64,000 nucleotides of DNA from Streptomyces coeruleorubidus (GTDB lineage Bacteria > Actinomycetota > Actinomycetes > Streptomycetales > Streptomycetaceae). A model generated the notes under the pieces. The model did not search any database, had not been told where the DNA came from, and saw only the letters and a list, made by a program, of their open reading frames with translations. Of this stretch, positions 60,874-64,000 are shown piece by piece (positions within the stretch are counted from its first letter, which is position 1; each line of letters opens with the position of its first letter). The DNA lies in the NCBI RefSeq assembly GCF_028885415.1, contig NZ_CP118527.1, positions 6,262,001 to 6,326,000 of the forward strand, written 5' to 3'. The position numbers and the translations under genes are program-made.

Positions 60874-61347
60874 TCAGTCATCGATGTAAAGATCGAAGTG
60901 GACGCGGCCACCCTCCAGGGTGATGTAGCCCTCTCCCTCGGCGTCGTTGTAGATCCCCGTGCCGCCCGCGATGGCGGTCTTCGCCGTGACGGGCTTGCCG
61001 CCCTCGCGGGTGATCATGTCGTGAAGAGTGATTTCCCCGTCCTTCAGGCGGAGCACCCGCGTGCACTGGGCTGTCAGCCGCTTGCCGTTGGCTTCGACGG
61101 CGGTGCACCGCGAGCTGGCATCGCCGGCGAACTTCTTCTTGGGGGTGTACAGGGTCAGGTAGCTGACCCAGCTGTCGCCTGGATCGAGCCACCGCTCCTG
61201 CGTGTCGATCGCGGTGATGCCGGTGAACTTGACCCGCACGACGTCTTCATCCCCGACATCCGCCGTGGCCGTCGCGGTCAGCGAGAGGGTGACTGCGGCG
61301 GTCAGGGCGCCGGCGGTCACGGCGCGGCGGAAAATGGCAGAGGGCAT
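60874..61347 (-). CDS. Secreted allene-oxide-cyclase-barrel-like protein, copy 2
   Basis: 157 residues from ATG 61347. Signal peptide (AGALTAAVTLSLTATATAD) and the same barrel motifs: RLTAQCTRVLRLKDGEITL and AGGTGIYNDAEGEGYITL. About half identical to copy 1 in the C-terminal half. A tandem duplicate. Confidence 0.6.
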   Translation of the reverse strand: MPSAIFRRAVTAGALTAAVTLSLTATATADVGDEDVVRVKFTGITAIDTQERWLDPGDSWVSYLTLYTPKKKFAGDASSRCTAVEANGKRLTAQCTRVLRLKDGEITLHDMITREGGKPVTAKTAIAGGTGIYNDAEGEGYITLEGGRVHFDLYIDD

Positions 61348-61856
61348 GCATCCTCCTGGGTGTGGCTGTGGGTGCTCGGCCTTCAGGGGGGAGCACTGGC
61401 GAGTCATTCCAGGCGCAGGAATCCCGCCGTGCAACGCGCCTTGCGCAGCAGGCCGCAAATGCCACTCGAACAGGGGGGCGGTTCATGCCTGCTGCGCGGC
61501 CATCCGTGGAACGCGGACGATCCGCTGTCCGCCGGGTCCGCACCGCCGGCCAGAGAGCCGGGGCCCGGCCCTCTCGCACGCACCGGCCGGTGACCGGAGG
61601 CGGACGGAAGGGGTGTCCGGAGCCGATGGGCGTGCCGGGGCCGAGGCAGACCGCCTCGCGGGCGGAGAGCCGGGTCGTCCCCTCCCGGCCATGCCGTTCA
61701 CCAGGTCGGCAGGCGTCCGCCGGATGGGGGCGGGCGCCTGCCGGAAGCTGGTGGCAACTTCCGGGCGGCGGGCTCGCCGCCCGCGCCCGGGCGCCCGGGC
61801 CGGGCGCGCGCCGACTGCGGGTTCGGTGGGGCGTCCTCCGCAACCGCCCCGGCGGG
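61348..61856 (-). other. Non-coding gap with terminator
   Basis: About 510 bp. The stem CGGGCGGCG (61762-61770) / CGCCGCCCG (61775-61783) with loop GGCT, about 75 bp past the phosphatase stop, is a likely terminator. No gene, repeat or known RNA is seen in the remainder. Confidence 0.5.
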
Positions 61857-63986
61857 TCAGCTGCGGTTGAGCTCGAACCACACCACCTTGCCCGTGCTCA
61901 GCCGCGTCGCCCCCCACCGCCGTGCCAGCCGGTTCACCAGGTACAGCCCGCGCCCGCCCTCGTCCGTGGCGCGCGCCTGCCGCAGCCGCGGCAGCTGCGG
62001 TACGTCGTCGCCGACCTCGCAGCGCAGCACGTCGGTGCGCAGCAGGCGGAGGGTGACCGGGCGGGAGGCGTAGCGCACGGCGTTGGTGACGACCTCGCTG
62101 ACGAGCAACTCGACGGAGTCGCTGAGCTCCTCCATGCCCCAGCGCGACAGCGCGCGCCTGGCCAGGCGGCGGGCCCGGCCGGGTGCCGCGTCCTCCGGTT
62201 CCAGGAACCAGTACGCCACGTCGCTCGGCGCGATGCCGTCGAAGCGGGCGGCCAGCAGCGCGATGTCGTCGTCCCGGTCGCCCGGGCCGAGCATGTCGAG
62301 CACCTCGTCGCACAGCGCTTCCAGGGGCGGCGGATGGTCCGGCCCGGTGAGCTGCGCGGTCGCGGCGAGCTTCTCCCGCAGCTGCTCGATGCCGGTCCAC
62401 ACGTCCCGCAGCCGGGACTCGACCAGGCCGTCGGTGTACAGCAGCAGGGTCGCGCCGGCGGGCGCGTCCAGCTCCACGGCCTCGAAGTCGACGCCGCCGA
62501 CCCCGATGGGGGCACCGGCCGGCACGCGCAGCACCTCGGCCCGGCCGCCCAGGTGGAGCAGGACGGGCGGCGGATGGCCGGCGTTGGCGATGGTGATGCG
62601 GTGCGATACCGGGTCGTAGACCGCGTACAGGCAGGTCGCCATGCGGTCCACGCCGAGGCGCTGGGCCTGTTCGTCGAGGTGGTGCAGGACCTCCTGCGGC
62701 GGCAGGTCGAGACCGGCGAGGGTCTGGGCGGTGGTGCGCAGCTGGCCCATGATGGCGGCCGAGGTCATGGAGTGGCCCATGACGTCGCCGACGACCAGGG
62801 CGACCCGGCTGCCCGGCAGCGGGATGGCGTCGTACCAGTCGCCGCCGACCCGGGCGGTCTCCGCGGCCGGCAGGTAACGCGAGGCGAGCCGCACGCCCGT
62901 GGGGCGGGGCAGCGTCTCGGGCAGCATCGTGCGCTGGAGCTCGTCCGCGATGTAGGCCTCGCGGCCGTACAGCACGGCCTTGTCGATGCCCAGGGCGCTG
63001 TGCGTGGCGAGCTGCGCGGCCACCAGCAGGTCGTCCGGCTCGAAGGCGATGCGCTCGGGACGGCGCAGGAACAGGGCGGCACCGATGACCCGGCGCCGGC
63101 CGCGCAGCGGGGCGAGGATCGCGCGCTGTCCGTCGGGCACGGCGAACTCGCCGTCGTCCCCGAGCAGTTCGGGCAGCGCGGCGCGGGCCGCGGGGGCGTC
63201 GGTGAAAACCGGGCGCACGCCCCGCAGCACCTCGGCCAGCGCGCTGCCGGGCCGCACCTCGCACAGCTCGGCGCCGACCGTGTCCAGCTCGTTCGGCTCG
63301 GGCTGCGCGGCCGGCAGGAAGCCGTTCTCGGTGTCGCGCTCCGCCGGTATCCGGTCGGTGCGGCGCAGCCGCAGCACCAGCGGGCCGGTGGGCCGCTCGT
63401 CGCCGACGGGCAGCGGGTCGCGCAGATAGACCAGGATCGCGTCGGAGAACGTGGGCACGGTGGCCCGACACAGGCCCATCACGATCTCGTCGAGATCGAT
63501 GCCGCGGGCGATCCGCCGGGTGGCGGCACCCACGAAGCGCAGCCGGTCGCCGTCCCGCCGCATCGGCGTGGGCCGGCCGGGCGGCAGGCTCTGGCCGCTG
63601 CGGCGCTCCTGCCCGTCGGGACCGGGCGTCGGCCGGTCCTGTCCGTCGGCCGGCTGGACCGGAATGCCCTCGGGGGCGGGCCGAGGCCGAGGAGTGTCGC
63701 GCTCGGCGGTCTGCTCGGTGCCCGGCTGGGAATGCTCGGAGGCGGGGTCGCTCACGGTGTCCTTGCCCTTGCCGAACGGCGTGGAGGTGCCCGGCTCCGA
63801 CGTGCCTGGCGTGGTGTGCGCCGTCGTGAGCGGAGCGCTGACGTCGCCGCCGCAGCGGCCCTGTACCGGTAAGGCGCCGGCGTCCGGCGCATGCGCCGGT
63901 GTCGAGGTATGCACGAGCGCCCCGCGGGGGTCCGCGGGGTCGACGCCCGGCTGCGGGCGCTCGAAGGAGGTCGGCTGCTCCGTCAC
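61857..63986 (-). CDS. SpoIIE-type PP2C phosphatase with GAF and HATPase domains
   Basis: 709 residues from GTG 63986. Residues 1-145 are Pro/Gly/Thr-rich and disordered. A GAF-like domain follows (about 150-325), then SpoIIE (TVARVGGDWYD-like: ETARVGGDWYDAIPLPG and VALVVGDVMGHSM; DDDIALLAARFD; about 345-550) and a HATPase (VELLVSEVVTNAVRYA, GGRGLYLVNRLARRWG; about 575-705). Such proteins dephosphorylate anti-anti-sigma factors. The right edge of the window lies 14 bp upstream. Confidence 0.92.
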   Translation of the reverse strand: MTEQPTSFERPQPGVDPADPRGALVHTSTPAHAPDAGALPVQGRCGGDVSAPLTTAHTTPGTSEPGTSTPFGKGKDTVSDPASEHSQPGTEQTAERDTPRPRPAPEGIPVQPADGQDRPTPGPDGQERRSGQSLPPGRPTPMRRDGDRLRFVGAATRRIARGIDLDEIVMGLCRATVPTFSDAILVYLRDPLPVGDERPTGPLVLRLRRTDRIPAERDTENGFLPAAQPEPNELDTVGAELCEVRPGSALAEVLRGVRPVFTDAPAARAALPELLGDDGEFAVPDGQRAILAPLRGRRRVIGAALFLRRPERIAFEPDDLLVAAQLATHSALGIDKAVLYGREAYIADELQRTMLPETLPRPTGVRLASRYLPAAETARVGGDWYDAIPLPGSRVALVVGDVMGHSMTSAAIMGQLRTTAQTLAGLDLPPQEVLHHLDEQAQRLGVDRMATCLYAVYDPVSHRITIANAGHPPPVLLHLGGRAEVLRVPAGAPIGVGGVDFEAVELDAPAGATLLLYTDGLVESRLRDVWTGIEQLREKLAATAQLTGPDHPPPLEALCDEVLDMLGPGDRDDDIALLAARFDGIAPSDVAYWFLEPEDAAPGRARRLARRALSRWGMEELSDSVELLVSEVVTNAVRYASRPVTLRLLRTDVLRCEVGDDVPQLPRLRQARATDEGGRGLYLVNRLARRWGATRLSTGKVVWFELNRS

Positions 63987-64000
63987 GCGTGTCGAATCCA

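Overview
The window is high-GC actinobacterial DNA and almost certainly Streptomyces. Support for this: GTG/TTG starts and ATGA/GTGA/TTGA stop-start overlaps throughout, XRE-DUF5753 plus DUF397 gene pairs, SpoIIE-type phosphatases with HATPase domains, LAL-type LuxR regulators, and an ahpD-ahpC/oxyR divergon. No rRNA, tRNA or CRISPR array was recognised.

Layout. 1-6.2 kb: the N-terminus of a secreted protein, a large LuxR ATPase regulator, a MEDS-domain protein, an anti-sigma-type HATPase and an Nramp-like transporter lacking the usual metal motifs. 6.2-9.5 kb (minus strand): a decayed FN3/carbohydrate-binding relic and a four-gene operon headed by a pilin-leader ectodomain protein. 9.8-21.9 kb: a complete-looking Tad/Flp pilus locus (CpaB, TadZ, two TadE, TadA, TadB, TadC, a histidine kinase/response regulator pair, Flp pilin, a TadG-like protein, a lipoprotein and an OmpA-like protein). 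It has no secretin and no prepilin peptidase. 22-34.2 kb: an accessory island with a PIN toxin-antitoxin pair, an 878-residue polymorphic toxin, three related immunity-like proteins, a WhiJ-type XRE/DUF397 pair and many gene fragments. 34.2-42.2 kb: a DUF192 gene, then a type VII-secretion-like WXG/LXG module and a partial, decaying duplicate of its accessory genes. 42.2-64 kb: mostly conserved chromosome, with a GNAT gene, a methyltransferase with a replaced C-terminus, a UPP synthase-type prenyltransferase, PhoH, an SLT muramidase, an AI-2E-type transporter, ahpD-ahpC-oxyR, a PadR/ABC/FtsX operon, an SPFH protein, a bifunctional PBP, two small secreted beta-barrel-like paralogues and a SpoIIE phosphatase.

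Main point. The polymorphic toxin at 22973-25609 carries the same G|QTAVEY class III prepilin leader as the Flp pilin 3 kb upstream. The leader sits between a polytopic membrane domain and a long ectodomain that ends in a PD-(D/E)xK nuclease-like tail. A second pilin-leader ectodomain protein sits divergent to the tad operon. The inference is a Tad-pilus-processed, surface-displayed toxin with an overlapping immunity gene. An orphan toxin tail fused to an ATPase fragment, immunity-gene fragments and DUF397 fragments beside the units record repeated turnover of the locus.

How genes work together. The histidine kinase/response regulator inside the tad locus probably controls the pilus. The XRE/DUF397/ATPase trio resembles WhiJ-type developmental regulators. 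AhpC/AhpD/OxyR form a peroxide-response unit. UPP synthase, SLT and the PBP all serve cell-wall synthesis or remodelling. All functional statements come from reading motifs; no database search was run.
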